NCBI RefSeq assembly: GCF_963169125.1
Contig: NC_084801.1
Span: forward strand, 77,627,696-77,691,695
Length of the DNA: 64,000 nt
Source of the DNA: Humulus lupulus
Taxonomy: Eukaryota > Streptophyta > Magnoliopsida > Rosales > Cannabaceae
Reading direction: 5' to 3'
How positions within the stretch are numbered: the first letter of the stretch is position 1; the number at the start of each line of letters is the position of its first letter. The notes beneath the pieces are model-generated. The model saw only the letters and a list, made by a program, of their open reading frames with translations, made no database searches and had not been told where the DNA came from. This document shows, piece by piece, positions 49,702 to 61,350 of this stretch. Both the position numbers and the translations under genes were made by a program.

Positions 49702-49780
49702 CGGCAAGAGCCGAGAACGGCAAGGGCCGGGAATGGCGAAGGCCGAGATCGGCAAGGCCGGGAACGGAAAGGGGCCAGAA
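49702..49780. repeat. 16-bp minisatellite in the Tekay LTR
   Basis: Units of the type CGGCAAGGGCCGGGAA start at 49702, 49718, 49734, 49750 and 49765, about five copies with substitutions. Counterparts occur at 30361-30438 and, inverted, near 27000-27065, 56730-56825 and 63436-63505 with different copy numbers. Confidence 0.85.
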
Positions 49781-50413
49781 ACAGAATTAAGCACGTGGAG
49801 TGCAAGGATGAGTGTGACAAGGGGTCAGGAACAGCGTTTAGCATGCGGAGTGCAAGTTGCCAGGGAGAGACCCTAAAGGATACCTGGGATATCCTCATGG
49901 TGTGGACCGCGAACCCAGGGCCTGGGACGACATGGCCGTATGTGGTTAGCCTGATGATGGTTTATTTATATGCTAAGTGTTTGATATGCATATGTTATCA
50001 GCTTGTGAAGGTTTTCTTGCTAGGCTTCGGCTCACGGGTGCTCTGTGGTGCAGGTAAGGGCAAGGGGAAAGTCGACCAACCATGAGTACGGAGAGCGTGA
50101 AGCAGCGCGTACATGTTTGGCCTTCCTGGCTGCCACGGCTAGGGGTATTTTGGGAGATGATTGTACTAAACCTAGATTTTTTCGCTTAGCCGACTCTGAT
50201 TATGTTTTTGAGTGGTAAATATTTCTAAACAGTATTTTTGGATCCCAAATGTTTAAACGCTTTATGATTTTCAGTAAATGAGATTATTTTAAAAGTTTAT
50301 GACTCTGTTGATGGTTTAATTACACTTTTGTCTTAAAACCTCGATTAGCGAGTTAAATGCACGTTTTAAACTCACTTAGTAACGACTCTAAGGAAGTAGG
50401 GCATTACAATCTG

Positions 50414-52595
50414 ATTGGGGTGGAGGATATTTGGATAATCAGAACCAAGATCATTTAATTGAACTTGGAGAATTGTCTAAAGCAACTTTCCCAAGGACTT
50501 CATAACAGAACAGTGTTGCTGAGCAGTGTGAATTGCACATTTATGAAAATGTGTGTTCTATGATAAGCTATTCAACTCTACCAACTTCTTACCCAGATCT
50601 AGACTGCATGTGACATTTTTTTTTAAATGTAGTGTCGTCTCAAAAGCTTTCTCCAAGACACCACTAGAATTATGAAATGGTCGTGAACCTGGTTTACGTC
50701 ATTATGGAATTTGGGGGTGTCCTGAGGAAAAAGGTAGGAAAGCTAGAACAACGAACTGAGGTTTGCTTGTTTGATGGCAATTCTAAAGGTACTCAAGGTA
50801 GTTTGTTTTATAGTCTAGTAGAAAAGAAAGTGCTTTGCTCTACAAATGCTACATTTTTAGATGACGACTATATAATGAATTTCAAGTCTCATTGCCAAAT
50901 AGTATTCAATGGAAAAACGATAAACTATTGTTCCATCCTCACCGACGCAAGTCAATGAAAATAAGGTAGATTTAGAAACCACTAATCCAAGTCAGAAAGT
51001 TACGATGCCTCGTCATAGTGGGAGGGTTTCTCGGAACCCTGTACCTATGATATGGATAGTGAAACCCACAAGTTGGTTGGGGACACAAGTAACAATGATT
51101 CATTGCCGTTTAAATAGGCAATGGATCTTTCACTCGAAGCCAAGTACCAGGAAATAAATTCTAAATACTCTTAATTTGTTTGAGATCTTGTAGATGTGCC
51201 ATTTGACTTTAGGCCCATGGGGTGTAAGTGGATCTATAAGAAGAAGAGAGAAGCTGATGGAAAGGTCGAGACATTAAAGGCTCGACTCGTGGTAGTGAGA
51301 GAAACTTGACTTAGAGAAAACATTTTCTCCAGTAGCTATGTTAAAATTCATTTATTATACTCTTATCCATTGCCACGACTCTTGATTAAGAGATAAGGAA
51401 AATGGACATCAAAAAAGCATTTTTAATGGCTATCTTGATGAGACTATAAACATGGATCAATCAGAAGGATTTAAAATAGTTGGACAAGAAAGTCGGCAAG
51501 CTGAGTAGGTCAATCTATGGACTTAAACAAGCTTCGCACTCCTAGAACTTAAGGTTAAATGAAAACATTAAGACCTGAGATTTTGAACAAAATGTAGTTG
51601 ACCCTTGTGTTTGACAACTTAGGGAAAAATATATTATGGTGTTCTTAATCCTTTATGTAGATGATATCTTATTCATTGGAAACAATGTCAAGAAATTACC
51701 AAACATAAAGAACTGGCTAGAAACAAAATTCTAGATTTTGTTGTAGCAAGTCGTGTTCTTGGTATCTAGAACATCAATGAAATAAATAATTGAATTTTAG
51801 CTCTAACTCAAGTGACCCACTTTAGTGAGGTGCTTGGTCGTTACTCTGTAACAAATTCCGAGAAAGGATGTTTAGCATCTTGACATGGAGTTTATTTTTC
51901 TAAGTAGCAGTCTCCACAAACTCCTCAAGAGAAAGAAAAGATGTAACAAATTCCTTATGCATTTGAAATTAGAAGTCTAATGCATACTATGTTGTGTGCC
52001 GTGACTGGAGATCTGCTATGTAGTGGGAGTGGTGAGCAAGTGTCAGTAAAACCTTGGAAATGAACAAAAGATGGAGGTCAGTATCTTTGATGGACTAGAG
52101 ATTATATGTTAGTCTTTTCAGGTGGATCTTTGAACCTGCTAGGCTACACAGATTCATATTTTAGACTGATGTTGATGACAAGAAGTCTACTTCTGAAAAA
52201 TGTGTTTACTCTTGGGGGTGGAGCTATGATTTGGAGAAGCGATAGCTTGTCTGCCATCTCAGTAGCTGTGATTTGGAGAAGCGTTAGGCTATCTGCCATT
52301 TCAGAATCCACCTTGGAGGCTGAGTACATAGCAGCGTCTATGGCGGCTAAGGAAATAGTCTGACTAAGGAAGTTCTATACAGATCTCGATGTTATTCCAG
52401 AAATGGATAAACCACTCATTTTTTCTAGTGACATGAATGAGGCAATAGCGAATTCGAAAGAACCTCGATGCTGCAAAAGAGCAAAGCATATAGAGAGAAA
52501 GTACCACATTATCGAGGATGTGTGGCGAAGGCGTGAAGTGAAGGTGGTGAAGATAGCATTGGAAGGCAATCTTTCATATCCCTTTACAAAGATAT
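50414..52595 (+). pseudogene. Copia integrase end, RT and RNase H, decayed
   Basis: Continues the copia pol after the Tekay insertion. An integrase remnant lies at 50414-50640. A connecting region follows (EVCLFDGNSKGTQGSLFYS, CSTNATFLDDDYI). RT at 51150-51800 has PMGCKWIYKKKREADGK and the active site LYVDDILFIGN with YVDD at 51654-51665. RNase H lies at 52085-52590 (TLEAEYIAASMAAKEIV). Many stops and frameshifts. A ~44-bp direct duplication (ATTTGGAGAAGCG, about 52230-52310) sits inside RNase H. Confidence 0.88.
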
Positions 52596-52680
52596 AAGTA
52601 GAGAGCATAATTGTGAAGCATGTAGAATACATGGTTTTGAGAAACATGTCCCATTTGTTTTAAAAGGGCAAGTGGGAGTT

Positions 52681-54500
52681 TGTTGGGTTTTATGCCGTTA
52701 TAAAACCGTGTCGGACATGTAGCACGATTTCATATTATCAATAAAAGTTGTTGAAATCATTTAGTTTGACAATCATGTTGCTTGCTTGTTTTATTACATG
52801 GTTATTGAAATAATACAAACATTTATAAAGTCCCAAGCATATGGATAGTTGTAATTATAGTGACTAAGTCACATTGGATTATAGTTGTAATTATATGTTC
52901 AAAAGAACGAGTCCTAAGATTTGATCAGTGCATTGGATTTTCATTGATTAGGCAATCTACAATATGATCTACTTACATATTCGGTGAGTAATGTCTTGTC
53001 CAAGGCATCGACCAAGTAGATAAGATCAGATGTATTTAGTTACATCGGACTAGGACCAATATTGATTATTGTTAGATAAATAAGTATCGTTGTTATTGAA
53101 TCTAATTAATGTCACAACGTTGATCATATGTTAAGTAAATCTTAATTCTGAGTGATAATATTCTGTTAATTATATTATTTAAATCTTTTGACTTGTTCGT
53201 TGCCAGCTTACCCTACGGTCTAGCCCATACTTACATCTTGGAGATTTAGTAGTGTAATTGAGTGGGAGTATTATTCATAGATATGAGATCTATAACTTCT
53301 GTATGAGAAGTGAAAATATGATTTCTTTAATTGCTTTGTTCAAAATGTTAAATGATTGAGATCTCATTTCTGTGATTAAGTTCACATAAATATCATTTAT
53401 AAGGAACTTAGTGGGAGTTAAGGATAAAATACTGATGAGGGGTAAAATGGTAATTTGCACCCATCTCGTTAGTAAGTTATTGATAGAGGATTGACTGACT
53501 GTAATGGTTATAACATTGGATAACGTATTTATGGTTTTGAAAATACGTTCTATGAATTCAAGAGTTCAATTCTGAGTCTATAGTGGAGTCACGAGGAATT
53601 AATAAGGTAGTGAAATTGTTCGTAAATAAATTCACGGTGACTTTTTGGAGCTTGATTTCATGCATCCATGGTCCCTGCATTACCTTTGAGTAAATCATCT
53701 AGAATGTCTCAATTAATTGATTTAATTATCAATTAGGATTTTTAAAGTTGGCTAGGTCAATTTTGGAAAATTTACAGAGATATGAGATTTAGAAAATAAA
53801 AGAGTTTCTTTGGCTAAATTTATTAATATTGACAAATTGGTGTCAATATAAATAAATAATATTAAATCAAGTTTCAAATTATAATTAGTTAATTTGAATA
53901 AGAATTTAATTAACTAATTCAAAAAAAATAAAATAAAAGGTTTTGAATTTTGGCCCAAATTGAGATTTAAATTCAAAAGAAAGAGATTGAGCCTAAGTCC
54001 ATTTATGGCAGCCCAAGGATTTTATTTTTGTTTATTATTTATAATTAATTTAAATTTAAATAAAGCCTATTAAGTTGCATATATAAGGAAGATGATATTT
54101 AGGATTTTCATAAGGAAGTGAGTTTCAGTTGATTGGTAAGTGAAAACCTAGACAGTCTAACCTTTCTTGGCCACTCTCTATTCTTCTTCTATTCAAGATC
54201 TCTTTCTCATGTGTTGAGAACCAGCCCACACTTGTTCTAGGTTGATCAAAGGCTTGGTGAGGAAGACTATGTTGTTGATCTTGTTCAATCTCTTGATAAT
54301 ACTCTGCTACAGAAAGGAATCAATTGTTAGAGAGATTGAAGGATGGAGTTGTTCCAGTTCCGTTGCGTAATGTAAGTTTTTACTTTACTCTGTATTTGTA
54401 TCAATTTCATAGGAGCATGTTCTAGGAATTTGCATGTTTGTTTGATAATTTGTAAATTGCATGAAAATAAATAAAGATCCTGCAATGTGTATTTCCAACA
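52681..54500 (+). mobile_element. 3' LTR of the copia element, 1,820 bp
   Basis: Starts TGTTGGGTTT after a polypurine tract (GGCAAGTGGGAGTT, 52667-52680), ends TATTTCCAACA, followed by TSD GTTAA. It has the same layout as 20115-21903 with scattered substitutions and small indels. Confidence 0.95.
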
Positions 54501-54505
54501 GTTAA

Positions 54506-54709
54506 ATCCCCAAAAATGCACTTTTTGAGTGTCCTTCGGGAAGTTCTTGAGATTCATTGTCAGCGCCCGAGGAATAAAGGCTAATCCTGAGAACATAATG
54601 ACCTTGAGAGAGATTCCATCCCCAAGGAAGTTGAGGATATGCAGAGCCTGACTGTTTGGATATCAACTTTGAATCGCTTTGTCTCGAAGGCAACTGACAA
54701 GTGCATTCC
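54506..54709 (+). pseudogene. Fossil Tat-type pol fragment (RT, right part)
   Basis: Resumes the RT cut at 20114: AAATCCCCAAAAATGCAC encodes the NPQKCTF motif, then GKFLRFIVSARGIKANP, then a remnant ending near the KATDKC motif. It is frameshifted and is cut off at 54710 by the next LTR. Confidence 0.82.
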
Positions 54710-55923
54710 TGTAACGTCCTAACTTCCCTAATATGGCTTAGTGCCTTGATTAGGGGGCCAGGAGGCAATACTTGAGTTAATTATGTGCTTATATGTTATG
54801 AGCATGTTATTATGTGAATTGTATTATGATATGATTATGCTTGCATGTTTAAGTGTATTAAATATGCATGTGAGCCCGTTTCTTATTAGAAGGGCATTTT
54901 CGTAATTTTCCCCGTTGAGGGTATTACTGTAAATATGTGTGATCTATAATTGCGACCACATTATTTTGTGGATATATTTGAACTACTCGACACAAGGAAA
55001 TCCTAGGGAGAAAGTTAGCGGAAAAGTCACAACAGGGTAAAATACTCAGCTCGGAGTGAGCTTAGGGGCATCTTGGTAATTTGGTAAATTACCAGAAATT
55101 ATTGAGTAGCGGGAATTAATTGATGAATATTTGGTTTGATAGACTTATTTGAGATTAGCGAGAATTATGCCAAATGATGATTTTTCCCTTGGGGGTAACC
55201 TATGAGGTTAAATGGGGCAAGGGGCATTGTGGTCATTTGACCACATGGGCTAGCAATTGGCCAATAGCTCAACACTTTGGCTCATACACGTTTTAGACAT
55301 TGCTATTGAGTTTTGGGATCATTTTTGGAAGAGCACACAAGGTACTCCAAAGTTAGGCTAAGCATTGGATTTTTGGTGAAGATTGAAGGAAATTCTTGTG
55401 AGAGAGCAGCTTTGGATTGGGATTAGAGGTTACTAGGATCATCTTCATCCCCAAGAAATTTGAAATTCAGAGGTAAGACCCCTCCTTTTGGTGTTCTTAA
55501 ATTTCTTTTGGTTTTGATTACTAGTTGAGATTCTATGGGTATTTTGGGATGAGTTCAGTATTTGGTTTTGTTGTCTAGGCCTAGTGATAAGTTTTGAGGT
55601 TGAAATTACGGTGGAAACAATGGTGTTTGTCAAATTTGGGGTATGATTTTGTAGGAAATTGCAGAGTTTGCAAATTGGGGAAGAACGTTTGTGTTTTGGG
55701 GCAGATTTTGGGTTTCTGGCGACCTAGCGCGACCGCACTAGGTTGTAGCGCGATCGCGCTAGCATCCTAGAAAGAGTGGAATTGAACTTCAATTTGGGTC
55801 TCAAGTTGAGGGGCGTGACCGTGCCAATGCCCTGGAAACCCAAAATTCCTTGGGGCGCGACCGCGCCAGGGGCCTCGAAATGCTGATTTGCAGAATTTAA
55901 AAGGCTAGGCCCAGGGGCTCAGG
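54710..55923 (+). mobile_element. Tekay-type LTR of a different subfamily, truncated
   Basis: Starts TGTAACGTCC within the Tat fragment and shares the general layout of the other Tekay-like LTRs (opening GCTTAGTGCCTTGATTAG, late GC-rich palindromes) but diverges in sequence. It breaks off at 55924, where an inverted LTR starts. Its palindromes are of another type: GCGCGACC at 55727, GCGCGATCGCGC at 55748, then 55813 and 55855. Confidence 0.75.
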
Positions 55924-56135
55924 TGTAATGCCCTACTACCCTATAATTGTAACCATGTAATTTTAAAAAGTTCCATTGTGATAGTCATAATCTCGTGATC
56001 CACAGGGGGGAAGACCGGGTAAAAGCTGTGCAATCCCACATCGCTTGGGGAAAAGTCAAGTGTGATTATTCTAAGACTATGTAGGTATGGGACTACACAT
56101 TTGAAGATGGCTTAAATGGATTGATTGGTACTATC

Positions 56136-58292
56136 TATAACACCCTACTTCCTTAGGGCCGTTACTAAGTGAGTTTAAAAAAACGTGCGTTCAACTCGCT
56201 AATCGAGGTTTTAGGTCAAATAGTGTATTTAAGCCGTAAACAGAAGAAAAACTTTAGAAATAATTCCATTTCAATGAAAATCATAAAAGTTTGACACCTG
56301 GGATCCTAAAATACAGTTTAGAAACATTTACAACATATAAATTGAATCAAGTCGACTAAACGAAAAAATCTAAGCTTATTTACAACCATCTCCCAAAATC
56401 CACTGGCTGTGGCAGCCAGGGTGGCGCAACATGTACACGCCGCCTCACGCCTGCTACACTCATGGTCGGTTGGCTTTCTCCTTACCCTTACCTGCACCAC
56501 AGAGCATTTGTAAGCCGAAGCCTAGCAAGAAAACCCACAAACAGATAACAAATGCAAAACATACACCAAGCATATAAACAGGCCACCAATGGGCTAAACA
56601 CATACGACCTAGCCGTCCCAGGTGCTTACCATGCCTTGGGTTCGCGGTCCACACTGTGAGGATATCCCAGGTATCCTTTTAGGGACTCGTCTTGGCAACT
56701 CGCACTCCACGTGCTCAACACTGCTCCTGGCCCCTTGCCGTACTCAGCTTTGCACTCGACGTGCCCAACGCTGTTCCCGGCCCCTGCCGATCACGGCCTA
56801 AACCGTTCCCGGCTCTTGCCGATCATTCACATAATTTTACTCATAGCATAATAAGCAAGTACAACATACTAGAAAATACAATCAAAGGGCTACACCCTAA
56901 AATTCAAACACATTGGGCTCAGCCCTGCATACAAGCTCCATGGGAACAAGGGTTTTCTTACCTGAGTCCCGAGCACACTCCTCTAACTTGAGCCTCGCCG
57001 AAAACCTAGTCACAACACATTAACAATATCCATCCATCAAGTTCTAATCCATTACATAACTTTGAGCCATAACTTTAACCTCCGGGACCTTGAATTCTAT
57101 CAATCCGGGTCATAAAATCCATCTCGAGCCTTAACCATTGAGTTCCCAAACCTAAACACCCTTAAAAACACAACCTGGCACTAAGAGCTGCGGCCCTACC
57201 CACAAGCACCGCGGCTAGCCTCGAAACAGAGGCTAGCACCCCACAGACACCCACACGGGTCGCGACGCGCATGCAACTTCTCGGTCTCCCATGGCCGCAT
57301 GCGCACGGGCTGTGGCGTGCCTATCCTAGGGCAGCGGCCCTCACCTCCAACCCAGAATTCTTCATCATCCTTCTACACTTTTCCTCAAGCTTATTCACAC
57401 AAAACTTAGCTAACAATCCTAGATAATCAACACAATCATTCTAGCTCAATATTAGCATCAAAAACCCATTAAAACCTGCTCCAAAACTCAGCTAAAGTAC
57501 CCAAGAACAGATCAAATTCTACCCACATGCATAACCCAAAAACACAACTGAAATTCAAACATAATCCCCATAGTTAGAGCTTACCTTTGCTGTGTTATGC
57601 TTCTGAACTGGTTCCTCAAATGCCTAGCCTCTAGCTCCTTAACTCCAACAGCCCAAAGTCCTCAATTCTTGACTAGTTCAACCAAAGTTCTCCTTGATAT
57701 GCCTTAGAGAAGAGAAGGTGAGAGAGAAAGAGTAATGAGAAGCTATCCTCAACTGAAAAGAAAGGTATAAGTCGGTTTCCCCAAGTTTCTAAATAATTCT
57801 TCCTTTTTGTTTTATTTAACTTAAGTCTATGTGGTTACCTCAAGGCTAGGGGTACCAAAACGTCCTCGAGAGCAAAATGGTAAATTTCCCCAATATTCCC
57901 TCCTAGACATTCTATCCTCAAATATATCTCCAAATATTTATTTCCTTAACTCGTTAACCCCGTAACACATCTAATACCCAAATTACCCCTCGACTCGCCC
58001 CGAGTCGGATTCTCAACCCCGTTGTGACTTTCTGGCTAACCGCTCCCCAGGACTGTCTCAGATCGTGCTGCACAGACATATCACACACACATATATATAT
58101 ATATATATAACATTTATCACATTTATGCCCCCCAATATCCAGACGGGGCCCACATGCACATTTAAGTCAACTAAACATGCATCATTATCATATATTCACA
58201 TAAATCCACATATTAACATATTAAATCATTTATTGCCCTCCAGGCACACTAATCAAGGCTCTAAGCCTTATTAGCAAATTTGGGTCGTTACA
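56136..58292 (-). mobile_element. Inverted solo Tekay-like LTR inside Cassandra LTR1, 2,157 bp
   Basis: Starts TATAACACCC (first G mutated) and ends GGGTCGTTACA. Perfect TSD CTATC at 56131-56135 and 58293-58297. LTR2 of Cassandra (TACTACCTATGCC at 58735) shows the uninterrupted site. Confidence 0.93.
57187..57338. repeat. GC palindrome doublets in the solo LTR
   Basis: Starts at 57187/57208 (21 bp), 57259 (72 bp after 57187; partner lost by deletion relative to 28979) and 57309/57331 (22 bp). Confidence 0.8.
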
Positions 58293-58329
58293 CTATCTAT
58301 GCCAACAAGATGCATCTTCTTTTTGGTAG

Positions 58330-58405
58330 CCCATCACTTGAGAACTCCAAAGTTAAGCATGCTTAACCTGGAGTAGTCTCATGATGGGTGACCTCCCAGG
58401 AAGTT
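58330..58405 (+). promoter_or_regulatory. 5S rRNA-derived internal promoter, Cassandra LTR1
   Basis: Reads CCCATCACTTGAGAACTCC, AGTTAAGCATGCTT, GAGTAGT, GATGGGTGACCTCCC in the order of plant 5S rRNA, including the A-box, intermediate and C-box regions for RNA polymerase III. The 5' third of 5S rRNA is missing, so this is not an rRNA gene. Confidence 0.9.
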
Positions 58406-58773
58406 TTCCCAAGAAGCATGCGAGTGAGGACAAAGCATGCTGGAAAGACTCATGTTGGTTTGCAGAGCTAGTTGTCATTCCAGAAAGGATCCATAGTGAC
58501 ATGGGGCATCACAAATGGTATCAGAGCCTTGACCCAGCCGGAAATGTGGCCGATGAGGACATCAGACCCCTAAGGGGAGTGATTGTGACTATCAGAATCC
58601 TGTGATCCACTGGGGGAAAGACCAGGTAAAAGCTATGCAATCCCACATCGCCTAGGGAAGGTCAAGTGTGATGATTCTAAGATTGTGTAGGTATGGGACT
58701 ACACATTTGAAGAAGGCTTAAATGGATTGATGGGTACTACCTATGCCAACAAGATGCTTCTTCTTTTCGGTAG

Positions 58774-58849
58774 CCCATCGCTTGAGAACTCCAATGTTAA
58801 GCGTGTTTGACCTTGAGTAATCTCATGATGGATGACCTCTTGGGAAGTT
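58774..58849 (+). promoter_or_regulatory. 5S rRNA-derived internal promoter, Cassandra LTR2
   Basis: Second copy of the 5S-like stretch, with several substitutions relative to LTR1 (GATGGATGACCTCTTGGG in the C-box region). Confidence 0.9.
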
Positions 58850-60630
58850 TTCCTAGGAAGCATGCGAGTGAGGATACAACACGCTGGAAAGACTCGTGTT
58901 GGTTTACAGGGCCAGTCGTCATTCCAGAAAGGAGCCATAGTGACGTGGGGCGTTACGGCCATTAGCTTGCTAATTGAGGTATTAGACCAAAAAGTGTGAT
59001 AAAATCAAAATAAATACTCCTTTAATGAAACTTAAGGTTGGATATTCATTTGAATCATAAAAAAGTGTTACATTGGGATCCCAAAATATTTTTTAAAAAT
59101 ATATTTACAACTCAAAAGTTATGGTACAATCGACCTAAGCGACAAAATTAAACGTTTGCACAGTGTTCCTCAAAACTACCCCAGCTGTGGTAACCAAGTA
59201 GGCCAAACATGTACGCCCCACTCCATGCCCTCCAACTCATGCTTGGTCAGCCTTTCCCTTGCCCTTACCTGCGTCATAGAGCACTCGTGAGCCAAGGCCG
59301 AGCAAGAAAACTCCACACACATAACATATAAAAATTCATTCTATTAAATGTATAACTTTAAACATATACAACAGACTAATTACATTGCGGCCTATGCCGA
59401 CCAAGGTGCATTACCAGGCATCGGGTTCGTGGTCTTCATCGATCGGATGAGTAAAACACCCTAGATGGCTATGCCATGGCGGCCTGCATTCAGCATACTT
59501 GTTATTGTTTTCGGCATTTGCCTAACCCGGCCTTCACCGATCCTGGCCTTCGCTGATCAGTCACAATCACAAAAATATGGCATAACAATTATAAACATTC
59601 ATACACAACACTAAACATATATAATTGGGCCAAGCCCTGCTCTATGGGCACAAACAATTTTCTTACCTGAGTCCTGACTTACGTGAGTCCCAAGTTGACC
59701 ATATAGTGTGATCCCAAGCAAGATCCCCTAAATTTGAGCCTTAGCATTAAATACCTAGTCACAACACAATAATAATAAATATCCATCAAACCCTAAACCA
59801 AATAAAAGCTTCAAAATACTATTTTAGACTTTGGGACCTTGATTCCTACTAAACTGGGTAGTAGAATCCTTCCTGAGCCCCTAAGTTTGAGTTCTTGAGC
59901 TTAAAACCCTATTTTGGTCATTTTCCCTAATTTGAGTCGTGACCCAGCCCCTAGGGCTGCAGCACGCTACAAGTTAGAGAGCCCCAAGGCTTTCTCCTGG
60001 GGGACACGGGCTGCGGCGCACCCTACCTGCGCCGTGAATCCTGGGCAACTTCAGAGTCCCTCCAGGGCCTTCTCGCGTACACGGGCCGCCGCGCCTGAAG
60101 AACAGGGTAGTGACTTGAGCTCCAAACCCAGAACTCCCTACGTTTTTCTCGAGCTAATTCCACTGAAATTTACCCATATCAACGCAACATAAGCAGTATA
60201 ACTACCCCAAATACTACTTCATAGACTCACCGAAACTCAAAATCAAACCAAGGTTTAAACCTAAACAAAAACCTTTAACTTACAGCTAAAAACTTAACAA
60301 ACATCAGAATAAAGCCTTACCTCAATCAGGGAATTTGACCCTCAGCTGCCTCAGACTTCCTCCTAGCTCGTTTTCCCCAAGTTACCAGCCTTAAATCCTC
60401 AATTGCCAACCCCAAATTCAGAGCTTTTCCTTCAAAATTTCCCAAAACCTTTCAAGTCACCAAGAGAGAGAGTGTGTCGAGGAGAGAGAGAAAATCAGGG
60501 GTTGAGTTCCTTATGCTCAGTTCTAGACTCCTAAGGTCTAAGTTATCCCCTTGCACCACAATGACTAAAATTGCCCCTAAATTAACTCCTAGCCATTTAA
60601 TACCACCAAGGGAAATTCCGTCATTCGTAC

Positions 60631-61350
60631 AGTTGATGTGGTTTTTTGCCAACAGTGTATTAAGAAATAATAAGGTAGATTAGTGCTTAGTAATAAACCA
60701 TAATGAAAAATGAAATGAATTCACAAGAAGACAAATATTTTACGTGGTTCAGTGGTTAAAATCCACCTAGTCTACGAGTCTATATTATTGATGTTTCTCT
60801 CTCTATTTTGGCAGAGTTTCAGTATTACAGAATAATGGTCCCCCTCCCTGTCCTACATTCCCAATATTTATAAGGGAATTCCATAGACAGGTTTGGGTAA
60901 CCGCGTGAGTCAATCACACATATACATATTTATTACATTTAATACATATATTTCTCATTTATAATGGGATATGATTTGATCATACAGTAAATGTTCTCCT
61001 AATATCTGGGACATTAAATATGATAGCCTAGTCATAAATAAATGCATAAAAGGACACGAGTCTCTGGGGATTTGCAGGTGTGCAATATATTCGAATTGCC
61101 ATGAGCTGAATATCTCCTCCAAGCTCGTATTTCGAGCGCTGTTTGAATATTATGAGCTCGCGTTTCACAACCTTCGTGTTTGTAGCTCGGGCTAAACCCA
61201 GGACGCCTAATACCACACGTGTCCACATGAAACTGGAGTTTTCTATGTGGATAAAGCAGATATCATTGCCTTGGTTATTTCTCCATATATTTATTTGCCA
61301 GCTGTACCCGAACTAAGTGAATGAACTCAGGCTAAAATTAGGGCACAACA
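60631..61350 (-). mobile_element. Inverted 3' LTR of a third Tat element (Tat-III), about 720 bp
   Basis: The left edge matches the reverse complement of the Tat-II LTR end (GGTTTTTTGCCAACAG against GGTTCTTCGCCAACAG). The right edge TTAGGGCACAACA corresponds to the reversed LTR start and is followed by CCCCCAAGCTCC, a reversed polypurine tract. It also shares TTTACGTGGTTCAG with the Tat-I LTR. The exact left base is uncertain because the terminal T seems mutated. Confidence 0.78.

Larger units (their letters stand above)
35960..50408 (+). mobile_element. 3' LTR of the Tekay-like element, split by a Tat element
   Basis: Starts TGTAATGACC after a polypurine tract (AAGGAGGGGATAG, 35947-35959), ends GGGCATTACA. 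Real sequence is 35960-36563 plus 48862-50408, about 2.15 kb; the Tat element and one TSD copy fill the gap. It is followed by TSD ATCTG and the resumption of copia integrase. Confidence 0.95.
55977..58957 (+). mobile_element. Cassandra TRIM retrotransposon, split by a solo LTR
   Basis: LTR1 is 55977-58513 (375 bp after removing the nested solo LTR and one TSD copy); LTR2 is 58584-58957 (374 bp). Between them a 70-bp internal part has a primer-binding site TGGTATCAGAGCC at 58516 and a polypurine tract at 58572-58583. Each LTR holds a 5S rRNA-like stretch, the hallmark of Cassandra. Likely TSD TCCAT/GCCAT (55972-55976, 58958-58962), one mismatch. No coding capacity, as in the family. Confidence 0.92.
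55924..60630 (-). mobile_element. Inverted Tekay-like LTR, split by Cassandra, truncated on the right
   Basis: Starts TGTAATGCCC at 55924; the text after the Cassandra insertion (from 58958, TAGCTTGCTAATTGAGG) continues the same LTR. The 1.7 kb of real sequence lacks the far end, where an inverted Tat LTR abuts at about 60631. It has decayed palindrome doublets at 59936/59956 and 60010/60031. A Tekay-like LTR counterpart, but of an older or distinct subfamily. Confidence 0.78.

Noticed and set aside
58330..58405. 5S rRNA gene
   Set aside because: Only the inner two thirds of 5S is present, with many substitutions, and it sits in a 375-bp LTR pair: Cassandra, not rDNA.
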